This document shows positions 26,143 to 34,291 of a stretch of 64,000 nt of DNA, one piece after another. Both the position numbers and the translations under genes were made by a program. Numbering within the stretch: position 1 is the stretch's first letter; each line of letters starts with the position of its first letter. The stretch is from Polycyclovorans algicola TG408. GTDB taxonomy: Bacteria > Pseudomonadota > Gammaproteobacteria > Nevskiales > Nevskiaceae. The stretch lies in assembly GCF_000711245.1 (NCBI RefSeq), contig NZ_JOMH01000001.1, forward strand, positions 2,660,830 through 2,724,829, given 5' to 3'. The notes under the pieces were generated by a model. That model had not been told where the DNA came from. It did not search any database and was given only the letters and a program-made list of their open reading frames with translations.

Positions 26143-26745
26143 TCATCCTTCGAGATTGAAACTGACGCGCGTCCGCACGCCGAGACGTGGACGGGGCTGT
26201 CCATCCCGGACGCTGGGGGCGTAACGCCAGCGTTCGACCGAGCGCATGGCGGCACGGTCAAAACAACTGTTGGTTGAAGTGACCACCCGTGGGTTGACAA
26301 CGTTCCCCTCAGGATTGACGTCAAATTCCAAGGTGACCGACTCTTGCGGCTTGGCGCGGGTCTGGCAGCGGTCCGGGTACTGGGGCGGGATGCGCACCAA
26401 CGGCTGGGCATCACGGTCCGGGTTGAAGCCGGTACCGATGTCGAGGTCCATGTTGGACATGTCGGGCATGGCGCCTACCGAGCCGTCGATGGATGGGCGG
26501 AAGCTGGCGTCCTGAACCGAGGGCGGCGGCGGTGGCGGCTGGTCCAGCACCGGGCGTTGCAGGTCAGCCTGATTGACGTCCTGCGTGTCCTCGAGCTGCC
26601 GGGTGACGTTGATTTCAACAGATTTGTCTTCAGACAACTCGATCTCGCCGACCTGACTGATCATGCTGGCGAGGATGAAAAACAGCGTGAACGTGACGAT
26701 GGCGGCGCCGGGCAAGCCCAGCATCAATCGGATTTTTGAGTTCAT
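26143..26745 (-). CDS. tonB: TonB2-type energy transducer
   Basis: A 200-aa protein with one N-terminal membrane anchor (about 10-32), a short Pro-rich span (a PPPPPP run near 70) and a C-terminal TonB domain (about 115-198). The domain includes RIPPQYPDRC, the beta strands SVTLEFDVNPEGNVVNPRVV and the SVERWRYAP motif. Short spacers and the RIPPQYP start are typical of TonB2 rather than E. coli TonB. It would carry energy from the ExbB/ExbD motor to outer membrane receptors. It is 5 bp downstream of the second exbD. No TonB-dependent receptor is encoded nearby, so the cargo is unknown. Confidence 0.9.
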   Translation of the reverse strand: MNSKIRLMLGLPGAAIVTFTLFFILASMISQVGEIELSEDKSVEINVTRQLEDTQDVNQADLQRPVLDQPPPPPPSVQDASFRPSIDGSVGAMPDMSNMDLDIGTGFNPDRDAQPLVRIPPQYPDRCQTRAKPQESVTLEFDVNPEGNVVNPRVVTSTNSCFDRAAMRSVERWRYAPSVRDGQPRPRLGVRTRVSFNLEG

Positions 26746-26750
26746 GGCCT

Positions 26751-27161
26751 TCAGCTCCGCTTGGTGGAGACGGCGACCACGTCGTCGACGCCGGCATCGC
26801 GGATGCGCTGCAAGACTTCGACCATGTAACGGCTGTGTGCATCACCGTCGACCTGCAACACCGCACTGCCTTTCGGGTTTTCGCGCCGCAGACGTTCGAT
26901 GGCCGCACGGACGCCGTCCATCTGCACTTCTTCACGGTTGATCCAGATCTTGTTGTCGCTCGAGACCGCCACGAGTATCGACACCAGCCTTTGATCTTCG
27001 GCGGTTTCGGCCTCGGGCCGGTTCACATCAATGCCGGGCTCCTTGATGAAAGTCGAGGTCACGATGAAGAAAATAAGCATGATGAACACGATATCGAGCA
27101 GCGGCGTGATGTCGATGTTCGCCTCTTCCGCCGCGCGTTTACCGCCTGAACGTTTCAACAT
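26751..27161 (-). CDS. exbD: ExbD/TolR biopolymer transport protein (second copy of TonB2 operon)
   Basis: A 136-aa single-span protein. The membrane helix starts at NIDITPLLDIVFIMLIFF, and Asp23 corresponds to the essential proton-carrying Asp25 of E. coli ExbD. A periplasmic ExbD domain follows (GSAVLQVDGDAHSRYMVEVLQRI). It lies between another exbD and tonB with 5-bp gaps. It differs clearly from the neighbouring copy, so the pair is an old duplication or two dedicated subunits. It should form a stator with ExbB. Confidence 0.93.
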   Translation of the reverse strand: MLKRSGGKRAAEEANIDITPLLDIVFIMLIFFIVTSTFIKEPGIDVNRPEAETAEDQRLVSILVAVSSDNKIWINREEVQMDGVRAAIERLRRENPKGSAVLQVDGDAHSRYMVEVLQRIRDAGVDDVVAVSTKRS

Positions 27162-27166
27162 ACGCG

Positions 27167-27580
27167 TTACCTCCCGGTCCGTTGAATGGCAATGGCGGGA
27201 TCAACACCGGCCTGACGGGCCTGATCGATCACGGTGACGGACACGGACGATTTGGCGTCGGGCGCCGCGCTGACCATCACCACGCCACGCGATTCACGGG
27301 CCTTGAATTCCTCGATAACCGGCGCCACAGAGCGCGGATCAACCAGACGGCCGCCGTCGATTTCGACGAAGCCGTCGCTGCGCACCGACAACACCAGGGT
27401 TGGCGGCGGGCGGGTCTGCTCTTCTTGCTCGTTTTCCTGTGGCACCACCAACTCGATACCGGTTTCCTGAAGGAACGTGGCGGTCACGATGAAAAAGATC
27501 AACAGGATGAAGACCACATCAAGCAACGGCGTGATGTCGACATCGGCGTCCTGACTGGCCATACGATTCAGTCTGCGCAT
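27167..27580 (-). CDS. exbD: ExbD/TolR biopolymer transport protein (first copy of TonB2 operon)
   Basis: A 137-aa protein. The ATG at 27580 is one base after the exbB stop and opens into MRRLNRMASQDADVDITP. An upstream extension to 27649 would lie inside exbB and is rejected. The membrane segment DITPLLDVVFILLIFFIV keeps the critical Asp21. The periplasmic part (about 50-135) has the ExbD fold pattern VVMVSAAPDAKSSVSVTVIDQARQAG. It is co-operonic with a second, non-identical exbD. Confidence 0.93.
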   Translation of the reverse strand: MRRLNRMASQDADVDITPLLDVVFILLIFFIVTATFLQETGIELVVPQENEQEEQTRPPPTLVLSVRSDGFVEIDGGRLVDPRSVAPVIEEFKARESRGVVMVSAAPDAKSSVSVTVIDQARQAGVDPAIAIQRTGR

Positions 27581-27581
27581 A

Positions 27582-28145
27582 TCAGGCCACTCCCTTGACC
27601 GCGACGGGTGCGTGGTGAATGTCGAGGCTGTCGGCGAGCCCATCGACATTCACGGAAAGGCGCTTGTCGAGGATGCTGATAGCGAAGACCCCCGTGAGCG
27701 AAACGGCCAGGCCGCTCATGGTGGGAATGGTGGCGCGGGAGATCCCGGCCGCCATGTCACGTGCGTTGGCGCCGCCGCTCGAGGTGATGGTCTGGAACAC
27801 TTCGATCATGCCGGTCACGGTGCCCAACAACCCCAGCAATGGGGTGACCAGCACCAAGACCTTGATGATCCCCATGTTGCGTTCCGCCTCCACGCGCATC
27901 TCGGAAATCAATCGCTCACGGATGACGTGCGCAAACCATGATTCATGGTCGGCGCGCGCATTCCAGGTGTGCCGATATCCTTCGACCAACTTTCCGCCCG
28001 TGGTGGAAAAAAAGACGAGGCGCTCGATGATCAGCATCCACATGAAAAATGCGGTGAGCATCAGGGCCAAAACCACTGGCCCGCCCGCTTCGAGGTATCC
28101 CATGATGGCGCCGTACGCGGCCACTGGGTTGAGCATTTCGAGCAT
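27582..28145 (-). CDS. exbB: ExbB/TolQ-type proton channel of the TonB2 operon
   Basis: A 187-aa protein with three membrane segments. The first lies near residues 17-38 (PVVLALMLTAFFMWMLII), and the paired conserved helices are VLVLVTPLLGLLGTVTGMIEVF and ISRATIPTMSGLAVSLTGVFAI. The glycine/threonine-rich helices are the MotA/TolQ/ExbB signature. It is short (187 aa), as in the ExbB2 of Vibrio TonB2 systems. It sits 14 bp after the larger TtpC gene, and together they form the inner-membrane motor with the ExbD proteins. Confidence 0.93.
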   Translation of the reverse strand: MLEMLNPVAAYGAIMGYLEAGGPVVLALMLTAFFMWMLIIERLVFFSTTGGKLVEGYRHTWNARADHESWFAHVIRERLISEMRVEAERNMGIIKVLVLVTPLLGLLGTVTGMIEVFQTITSSGGANARDMAAGISRATIPTMSGLAVSLTGVFAISILDKRLSVNVDGLADSLDIHHAPVAVKGVA

Positions 28146-28159
28146 AACGATCGCCTCCG

Positions 28160-29563
28160 TTACGTACGATTCTGCTCAGCGTACTCCGCCACCATTCCGG
28201 CCGACTGCTCTTCCAGCAATTGCGAAAGGCGACGCGAAGTACCCGAGGCAAACGCGTGGAGCACCAGCAGCGGAATCGCCGCGATCAAACCCTGCACGGT
28301 GGTCACCAGCGCCTGCGAAATACCGCCGGCCATCAGTTTCGGATCGCCCGTCCCGAACAGTGTGATCGCCTGGAAGGTCACGATCATGCCGATAACGGTG
28401 CCGAGCAGCCCCATCAGCGGCGCAACGGCGGCAAGCACCTTCACAAGGCTGAGGCCGCTTTCAAGCGCCGGCAATTCCTTGAGCACCGCATCGTCAAGCT
28501 TCAACTGCAAAGTCTCGATATCGACGTTGCGATTTTCGTCGTAGGCCATCATCACGCGGCCCAACGGGTTGTCGCTTGACGCCTTGTCGGAACGCATCTG
28601 CGCGCGAACCTTCATGCCGGTAATGCTCAGACGTGCCCACTTGTAAAGTGCAAAGATCACGCCGAGCACCGCCAGCGCCACAATCAGGTAGCCAATGCCC
28701 CCACCCTGCGCCAGCCGTTCGCGGAAGGTCGGCATTTCAACCGTCAAGCCCAGAAGCGTCCCGAGCGACGGATCGATGACGCCGGCAACGTAGCCTTCGC
28801 CGGTATGGTTCTCGACGCGGCTGGCAGCTGACGTGGCGCCGCCGCCGGGCTGTCGGGTCAATTCCTTGAGCGAGCCCGAGTCATAGACCAAGTATTCACC
28901 GCCGCTGAAGGCGGTGAACGGGCCAATGCGGGTCACCGAGCGCGGCTCGGGCTCGTTGCCCGTGCCGACGACATTGCCTTCGAAGGTCACGACCTTGCCC
29001 TGTTCGGTCATTTCCTGCATCAGCGTGTTCCAAAGGCCCTCAAGCTGTTCGACCGTCGGCAGTGAGTCGGACTGCGCCACTTCACGCAGCGGCGTCCCAC
29101 GACCGGGGAACTGCGCCGACACCAGCGACACCCCCAGCTGCTCGTTCAAGTCAGCCGCCGCCGCACGGGCCGCACCGAAAAGTTCTCCGAATTCACCTTG
29201 ACGGTCGGCCAGCTGATCGCGCAGCTCGGTCAACTCAAGGTCATTCTCGTTACGCCGCTCTTCAAGTCGGGTGGACTCTTCTTCAGCCGCCTCCACTTCC
29301 CGGCCGGCCTCGGCGAGCATCGACTCTTGTTCGTTGCGACGCTCAGTGAAGCGGGCCTCCCGCTCACGATTTTCCTGGCTCACCGCCTGACGCTCGGCGC
29401 GGATTGCCGCCAACGTTTCCTCGATGGTGTTGCCGTCCTGGGCGTGGACCGGTATCGCGGTCAAGGCGGTAACGGCGACCAGCAGGCCGGCACCGATAGC
29501 TGAAAATTTACGCATACCTGCCGCCCCTGCAATGTTCTGAAAGATTTTGGAGTTCATGGTCAT
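28160..29563 (-). CDS. TtpC-like MotA/TolQ/ExbB protein with periplasmic coiled-coil domain
   Basis: A 467-aa protein. It has a signal peptide-like N terminus (ending IPVHAQ, about residue 42) and a long Glu/Arg-rich periplasmic coiled coil (about 45-150: REREARFTERRNEQESML). A mixed region (about 165-270) follows, then an ExbB-like channel (about 280-460) with GLSLVKVLAAVAPLMGLLGT and the later FQAIT segment. In Vibrio, TtpC is an essential fourth part of the TonB2 complex. Internal ATG codons exist, but the 29563 ATG has AGGG upstream and begins 6 bp after the DUF3450 stop. Confidence 0.88.
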   Translation of the reverse strand: MTMNSKIFQNIAGAAGMRKFSAIGAGLLVAVTALTAIPVHAQDGNTIEETLAAIRAERQAVSQENREREARFTERRNEQESMLAEAGREVEAAEEESTRLEERRNENDLELTELRDQLADRQGEFGELFGAARAAAADLNEQLGVSLVSAQFPGRGTPLREVAQSDSLPTVEQLEGLWNTLMQEMTEQGKVVTFEGNVVGTGNEPEPRSVTRIGPFTAFSGGEYLVYDSGSLKELTRQPGGGATSAASRVENHTGEGYVAGVIDPSLGTLLGLTVEMPTFRERLAQGGGIGYLIVALAVLGVIFALYKWARLSITGMKVRAQMRSDKASSDNPLGRVMMAYDENRNVDIETLQLKLDDAVLKELPALESGLSLVKVLAAVAPLMGLLGTVIGMIVTFQAITLFGTGDPKLMAGGISQALVTTVQGLIAAIPLLVLHAFASGTSRRLSQLLEEQSAGMVAEYAEQNRT

Positions 29564-29569
29564 CCGCCC

Positions 29570-30337
29570 TCAGTTGACAACTTCAGGGGCCGACACCGGG
29601 ATCGTCATCAGATCCGGCGGAATCTGCTCACGTGCAATGCGCGAGGCGGTGCGCACGTGGGACAGGAACGAGCTGTCAAGGTCGACCCAGTCGCCCGAGG
29701 CCTTGTCATAAATCTTCAGCAGACTGTCATCGTCGGTCTTGGCGATGAGCGCCACACGGCCGATGCGAACAAACTCGAGATTCTCGTAAGCGGTGCCGTC
29801 AATTTCGGCGTCGGCGCGATAAGACTCGATGGTGCGACCGTACTCGTTTTCAATCTGGTAGGCCTCGACGATCAGCCGATAGCGCTGCGCGGGCGACTGG
29901 TCCGGATCGTCCATCACCCGACGGAGGCGCGCGACGCGGTCGGCGCGCTCGCTGCTCTGGAACGGCATGTCAGCTTCGACCAGTTTCTCGAGCGCGTTGA
30001 GCATGTCTTCCATCAACGGCTGCACAGAGCGCTGCAGGCCGGCGATGTTGGCGATGTCTGCCTGAAGTGATTCTTTTTCGCGCTCCTGCGCCACCAGCTG
30101 ACGCTCCTGCGAAGCGTTGTAGCGGGTCAGCTGTTCGAGCTGCTTGAGGTTGGCGCGATAATCGTTGAGCAGGCTCTGCACTTCATCATCCAGCGCCTCG
30201 ACACGCCCCTGGGACTTCTCGGTGTCGTTGATCGTCTGCTGGCTGGTTTGAACCGCAGCACTCAACTGTGCGACTGCGGGCGCCGAAACACCAGCAAAGA
30301 ACAACGCCGCAACCACGGCGGTGATTGATGACCTCAT
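29570..30337 (-). CDS. DUF3450 periplasmic protein, first gene of the TonB2-type operon
   Basis: A 255-aa exported protein. A signal peptide (about 1-23, ending SAPAVA) leads into a coiled coil (about 30-110: VEALDDEVQSLLNDYRANLKQLEQ). A conserved C-terminal domain follows with YRLIVEAYQIENEYGRTIESYRA and FVRIGRVALIA. DUF3450 proteins regularly precede ttpC-exbB-exbD-tonB-TPR, and their biochemical role is not established. The ATG has AGGAGG four bases upstream, a strong ribosome site. The upstream 311-bp region carries a candidate extended -10 and two palindromes. Confidence 0.88.
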   Translation of the reverse strand: MRSSITAVVAALFFAGVSAPAVAQLSAAVQTSQQTINDTEKSQGRVEALDDEVQSLLNDYRANLKQLEQLTRYNASQERQLVAQEREKESLQADIANIAGLQRSVQPLMEDMLNALEKLVEADMPFQSSERADRVARLRRVMDDPDQSPAQRYRLIVEAYQIENEYGRTIESYRADAEIDGTAYENLEFVRIGRVALIAKTDDDSLLKIYDKASGDWVDLDSSFLSHVRTASRIAREQIPPDLMTIPVSAPEVVN

Positions 30338-30423
30338 TGTGCCTCCTCCGGTAAAACTTCAATCGCAAAAAAAGGGGTTACGAACCATATGAGGTTGCAA
30401 CCATTCGCTTTAGTACTAGCCAG

Positions 30424-30432
30424 AGTCTAGCA
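30424..30432 (-). promoter_or_regulatory. Putative extended -10 promoter of the TonB2-type operon
   Basis: On the minus strand TGCTAGACT matches the extended -10 form TGnTATAAT in four of six core bases plus the TG. It would give a leader of about 80 bases to the DUF3450 start. The same nine bases occur at the other ExbB/ExbD operon (40977-40985). No strong -35 is seen. Confidence 0.35.
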
Positions 30433-30474
30433 GCCAGCACAAAAAAAATGTCGGGCCTGAACCCTTCAACTGTC

Positions 30475-30494
30475 ATCAACCTGATCAGGTTGAT
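30475..30494. promoter_or_regulatory. Perfect 20-bp palindrome, probable operator
   Basis: The 311-bp gap 30338-30648 is poorer in G+C than its surroundings and has no gene. It holds a perfect palindrome with half-site ATCAACCTGA and no spacer. A shorter 10-bp palindrome (GGTTGCAACC) lies at 30393-30402. There is no T-tract after the large palindrome, so an operator fits better than a terminator. The regulator is unknown. Confidence 0.5.
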
Positions 30495-30648
30495 TCGCTG
30501 CGCATTGCTGCGCACTATTAGTAAGCATTTCATACTATCTTTGCGTCGAGGATGACGTCAAGACATCAAAATTCAACAACGACATAATTCTTGGTACGCC
30601 GCTTAACTGGGATCATGATGACGCAACGACCAGGCCCGCAGGTTACGA

Positions 30649-31995
30649 TCAGACGACAGTGACGGCTATCAAAAAAAGCCCACCGGTCCACAGCAACGCA
30701 ATGAAGGTGTATCCCATCACGGCGCGTGCCGGCAACTGGGCCAGCGTCAAGACTGGCAACAGAATCAGCGGCTGAATCAGATTGGTCCACTGGTCACCCA
30801 AGGCCACCGCCATCGCCGTGGCGGGCAGGTCAGCGCCGAGCTGCTGCGCGGCCGTCATCATGATGGGGCCCTGCACCGCCCACTGGGCACCGCCCGAAGG
30901 AATGAAGATATTCAGCAGACCGGCACTCGCGAATCCAACCAGCGGCAGCGTGTCGGCGGTGGCGATAGAGCTCGCCCACTCGACGACGACATTGCCCAGC
31001 CCCGTGGTTGAAATCAACCCAGCAATACCGGCGTAAAACGGGTACTGGAGCAGGAACGGCACCACGATATCGCCGCCGCCGGACGCAGCCTTGAGAAATC
31101 GCTGCAAGGTGCCGGCGCACAGCAATCCCGCCGTCAGCAGCGTGAAGTTCATGACATTAAGTGTCAGCCCGTCGCCGCGCGCACCATAGTGCGTCAGCAA
31201 GAACAGCCCACCGCCCAGAACGATGGCGAGGACCAGCAGGCGGGACTGTTCCAGACGCATGGCGGGGGTGGCCGGTTGCGTGTCGCACTCGACAGGGCCA
31301 TCGGCGTGGTCAGTGGCATTGAAAAGATGGTCGGGAATCTCGACCACATTCTCTGGTCGCTTCGGGTGCAACAGCGACATCACCCACGGCAGGGTCAGCA
31401 GCACGGCGGCGACGGTGAGTCCGTTCCACCAGGTGAACAGGGTTTCGGATGTCGCAATGACGCCAATCTGCGCTTCCAGAAAGTGGCCAGGGGTCGCGAT
31501 GGTCAACGGAATCGACGCTGAAAGACCCTGATGCCAGACCACGAAGCCCGAGAACGCCGAGGCGATCAGCAACGGGTAATGAAGGCGAATCCCGCGTCGG
31601 CGGCAGCTCTCGCCAACCGCGCGCGAAACAATGCCGGCGGCCACCAGCGCCGTTGACCAGGAAAACAGGGCAATCACGCCGGTCAACAGGCAGACCATGG
31701 CGTAGGCCGAGCGCGGCGAGCGCGCCAGAATCGAGACCTTCAGCAGGGCATTTCGGACCGGCGTGGTGCTGGCCAGGATGTAGCCGAGCAGCAGGGTCAG
31801 CGCGATCTGGTTGGTGAACGCCAGCAGGCTCCAGAAACCATCGCCCCAGGCATTGATGGCCCCACGCGGCGAGGTGTCGGTGAGCCCCAGCACCAGCATC
31901 AGGGTGAGCAGGGTTAGGACCACCGCCACCACCAGCGCGTCGGGCATCCAGCGCTCGAAGAAACGGACGATGCCCGCAGTCACTCGGTCCAGCAT
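30649..31995 (-). CDS. Short-chain fatty acid transporter, AtoE family
   Basis: A 448-aa integral membrane protein with about 11-12 hydrophobic helices. The N terminus (RFFERWMPDALVVAVVLTLLTL) and the segments WGDGFWSLLAFTNQIALTLLLG, LHYPLLIASAFSGFVVWHQGLS and the late FIPSGGAQWAVQGPI are characteristic of the AtoE/short-chain fatty acid transporter family. It likely imports butyrate, acetoacetate or similar acids. A strong ribosome site (AGGAGGGG) precedes the ATG. It lies downstream of 3-hydroxybutyryl-CoA dehydrogenase and thiolase genes, which fits use of four-carbon acids. Two hairpins separate it from those genes. Confidence 0.88.
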   Translation of the reverse strand: MLDRVTAGIVRFFERWMPDALVVAVVLTLLTLMLVLGLTDTSPRGAINAWGDGFWSLLAFTNQIALTLLLGYILASTTPVRNALLKVSILARSPRSAYAMVCLLTGVIALFSWSTALVAAGIVSRAVGESCRRRGIRLHYPLLIASAFSGFVVWHQGLSASIPLTIATPGHFLEAQIGVIATSETLFTWWNGLTVAAVLLTLPWVMSLLHPKRPENVVEIPDHLFNATDHADGPVECDTQPATPAMRLEQSRLLVLAIVLGGGLFLLTHYGARGDGLTLNVMNFTLLTAGLLCAGTLQRFLKAASGGGDIVVPFLLQYPFYAGIAGLISTTGLGNVVVEWASSIATADTLPLVGFASAGLLNIFIPSGGAQWAVQGPIMMTAAQQLGADLPATAMAVALGDQWTNLIQPLILLPVLTLAQLPARAVMGYTFIALLWTGGLFLIAVTVV

Positions 31996-32014
31996 GATTC
32001 CCCTCCTGACGCCG

Positions 32015-32066
32015 CTCCACTTCGGTGGAGTCTATTCAGTGGCATGCCCGGTGGGCGTGCCACCGG
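32015..32066. other. Two hairpins between the dehydrogenase and the fatty acid transporter
   Basis: CTCCAC-TTCG-GTGGAG (32015-32030) is a 6-bp stem with a UUCG tetraloop when read on the plus strand. CCGGTGG/CCACCGG (32048-32066) is a 7-bp stem with a 5-base loop. Neither has a T-tract. They may act as partial terminators or mRNA-stability elements within the minus-strand transcript. Confidence 0.45.
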
Positions 32067-32071
32067 TGATG

Positions 32072-32926
32072 TCACGGTTTGTAACTGAAAAAACCCTGCC
32101 CGCTTTTACGCCCCAGCCGCCCCGCCGCGACCTGCTCACGCAGCAGCGGCGCGGGTCGATACTTGGGATCGCCGAAGTCACGGTGCAGCACGTCCATGAT
32201 CGCCAGCAAGGTGTCGAGCCCGATCAGGTCACCGAGCGCCAGTGGGCCGATGGGGTGGTTACAGCCCAGCTTCATGCCGGTGTCAATGTCCTGCGCGCTG
32301 GCCACGCCTTCCTGCAGGGCGAAGATGGCCTCGTTGATCATCGGGCACAAAATACGGTTGACCGCAAAGCCCGGCGCATTGCGCACCGTCACAGGCGACT
32401 TGCCCACCGCTTCGGCAAATGCCTGGGCGGCGTTGCGGGTGGCCTCGGCAGTTTGCAAGCCACTGATGACCTCGACCAGCCCCATGACCGGCACCGGATT
32501 GAAAAAGTGCAGTCCGACAAAGCGCTCCGGCTTGGCCGTGGCCGCCGCCAACTCGGTGATCGAGATCGACGAGGTGTTGCTGGCCAGCCAAGCGCCGTCT
32601 TTGAGTTGCGCATCGACCTGCTTGAGAATTTTCAGCTTCAGTGACAGGTTTTCGGTCGCGGCCTCAATCACCGCGTCGCAGTCCGCAAGCGCGGCATAGT
32701 CGGTGGTGCCATGAATGCGGCGAACCAGTGCCGCTGCATCGGCCTCGGTCAGCTTGCCCGACTTGATCTGCCGCGCCAGATTGCGTTGAACCGCCGCCAT
32801 GCCGCGCGCAAGGGCTTCATCCGAGATGTCGACCATCACCACCGACAGCCCCGCTGCGGCGCTGACCTGCGCGATGCCATGGCCCATGGTGCCGGCACCG
32901 ATCACGCCAACTTTTTGCGTTGTCAT
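32072..32926 (-). CDS. 3-hydroxybutyryl-CoA dehydrogenase
   Basis: A 284-aa NAD(P)-dependent dehydrogenase. The nucleotide-binding loop [15 protein letters not shown] begins near residue 6, HFFNPVPVM carries the catalytic His, and [15 protein letters not shown] with the C-terminal helix bundle completes the family pattern. It converts acetoacetyl-CoA and 3-hydroxybutyryl-CoA in the cytoplasm. A GTG lies just before the chosen ATG. The ATG is six bases after the thiolase stop, so the two are co-translated. Together with the thiolase and transporter it suggests butyrate/ketone-body or polyhydroxybutyrate metabolism. Confidence 0.93.
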   Translation of the reverse strand: MTTQKVGVIGAGTMGHGIAQVSAAAGLSVVMVDISDEALARGMAAVQRNLARQIKSGKLTEADAAALVRRIHGTTDYAALADCDAVIEAATENLSLKLKILKQVDAQLKDGAWLASNTSSISITELAAATAKPERFVGLHFFNPVPVMGLVEVISGLQTAEATRNAAQAFAEAVGKSPVTVRNAPGFAVNRILCPMINEAIFALQEGVASAQDIDTGMKLGCNHPIGPLALGDLIGLDTLLAIMDVLHRDFGDPKYRPAPLLREQVAAGRLGRKSGQGFFSYKP

Positions 32927-32932
32927 CACCGA

Positions 32933-34117
32933 TCAAGCCTTTTCGAAGATGGCAGCAATCCCCTGCCCGCCGCCAATGCACATCGTCGCCAGTGCGTAAC
33001 GACCACCCACGCGCTGCAACTCATAGAGCGCTTTGGTGGTGATGATCGCGCCCGTCGCGCCCACCGGGTGACCGAGCGAAATGCCCGAGCCATTGGGGTT
33101 GACCTTGGCCGGGTCAAAGCCCAGTTCGCGGGACACTGCGCAGGCTTGTGCCGCAAAGGCTTCGTTGGCTTCGATCACGTCAAGGTCGGCGACCTTCAAG
33201 CCGGCACGCTTGAGCGCCATGCGGGTCGCCGGCACCGGGCCGATGCCCATGATCTCGGGCTCAACCCCTGCGTGCGCGTAGGTCACCAAACGCGCCAGCG
33301 GCTTAAGGTTGTGCGCCTTTACCGCCTCACCGGTGGCAAGCACCACGGCAGCGGCGCCGTCATTGATGCCCGAGGCGTTGCCCGCCGTCACCAAGCCATC
33401 TTTCTTGAACACCGGCTTCATCCGCCCGAGCAGATCGGCCGTCACGTCGCCGCGCACATTTTCGTCGACCTTGAACATCGTCGGACCTTTGCGACCAGGC
33501 ACTTCAACGGTGACGATCTGGCTGTCAAAACGGCCTTCGGCGATGGCGCGCGCCGCGCGCTGCTGGCTTTCGATGGCCAGCGCGTCCATGTCGTCACGGC
33601 TGATACCAAACTTGGCCGCCACATTCTCGGCGGTGATGCCCATGTGAAAGGCCTGGAACGGATCGTGAAGAATGCCGACCATGTAGTCGAGCATCTTGGC
33701 GTCGCCCATGCGCGCGCCCCAGCGACCGGCCGGCATCAGGTAGGGCCCGCGGCTCATCGCTTCGGCGCCGGCACCGATGGCAATCTCGGCATCGCCGAGC
33801 AACAGCGTCTGCGCCGCTGAAACGATGGCCTGCAGGCCTGAGCCGCAGAGCCGGTTGACATTGAAGGCCGGGGTTTCCTTGGGGCAACCCGCCTGCATCG
33901 CCGCGACACGGCCCAAATAGGCATCGCGGGGTTCGGTCGGAATCACGTTGCCCATGACCATGTGCCCGATGTGCTCGGGAGCCACACCAGCGCGGCTGAT
34001 CGCTTCACGCACCGCCACGGTGGCTAGATCGCACAGTGGCATGTCTTTGAGCGAGCCCCCAAAACTACCGATGGCAGTGCGGGCGGCGGAGACGACGAAG
34101 ACTTCTTTCTGGCTCAT
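32933..34117 (-). CDS. bktB: Acetyl-CoA acyltransferase (BktB-type beta-ketothiolase)
   Basis: A 394-aa thiolase. Active-site Cys91 lies in NVNRLCGSGLQ, the His in GISLGHPVGATGA and the second Cys in TMCIGGGQGIAAIFE. Long stretches (for example VIEANEAFAAQACAV and NPNGSGISLGHP) resemble BktB of Cupriavidus. It condenses or cleaves acyl-CoA with acetyl-CoA. Whether the physiological direction is degradation or synthesis is not visible. It is first in the thiolase-dehydrogenase pair. The 174-bp gap upstream (34118-34291) contains an AT-richer stretch but no convincing promoter. Confidence 0.9.
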   Translation of the reverse strand: MSQKEVFVVSAARTAIGSFGGSLKDMPLCDLATVAVREAISRAGVAPEHIGHMVMGNVIPTEPRDAYLGRVAAMQAGCPKETPAFNVNRLCGSGLQAIVSAAQTLLLGDAEIAIGAGAEAMSRGPYLMPAGRWGARMGDAKMLDYMVGILHDPFQAFHMGITAENVAAKFGISRDDMDALAIESQQRAARAIAEGRFDSQIVTVEVPGRKGPTMFKVDENVRGDVTADLLGRMKPVFKKDGLVTAGNASGINDGAAAVVLATGEAVKAHNLKPLARLVTYAHAGVEPEIMGIGPVPATRMALKRAGLKVADLDVIEANEAFAAQACAVSRELGFDPAKVNPNGSGISLGHPVGATGAIITTKALYELQRVGGRYALATMCIGGGQGIAAIFEKA

Positions 34118-34291
34118 GGTTCACATCCTTGACGGGTCAGCATTGAAGGCCCACACCCGATGTGGCACGGGTCTGGGTTGGGGCGCTCAGTGTTTGACAC
34201 CGAACGCAACCCTTGCATTTTTTCATAAATCGTAGGCAAGCATACGAATACAGGGCGCTGTGGTTATCGGCCATGTCCGGCTTAACGGGCG

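Noticed and set aside
26751-27580. Tandem exbD genes as an assembly duplication
   Set aside because: The two proteins differ over most of their length and have different N termini and spacing.
30496-30516. Repeated GCTGCGCA near the 20-bp palindrome as a CRISPR or iteron
   Set aside because: There are only two copies of 8 bp with a 2-bp gap. Nothing further follows.
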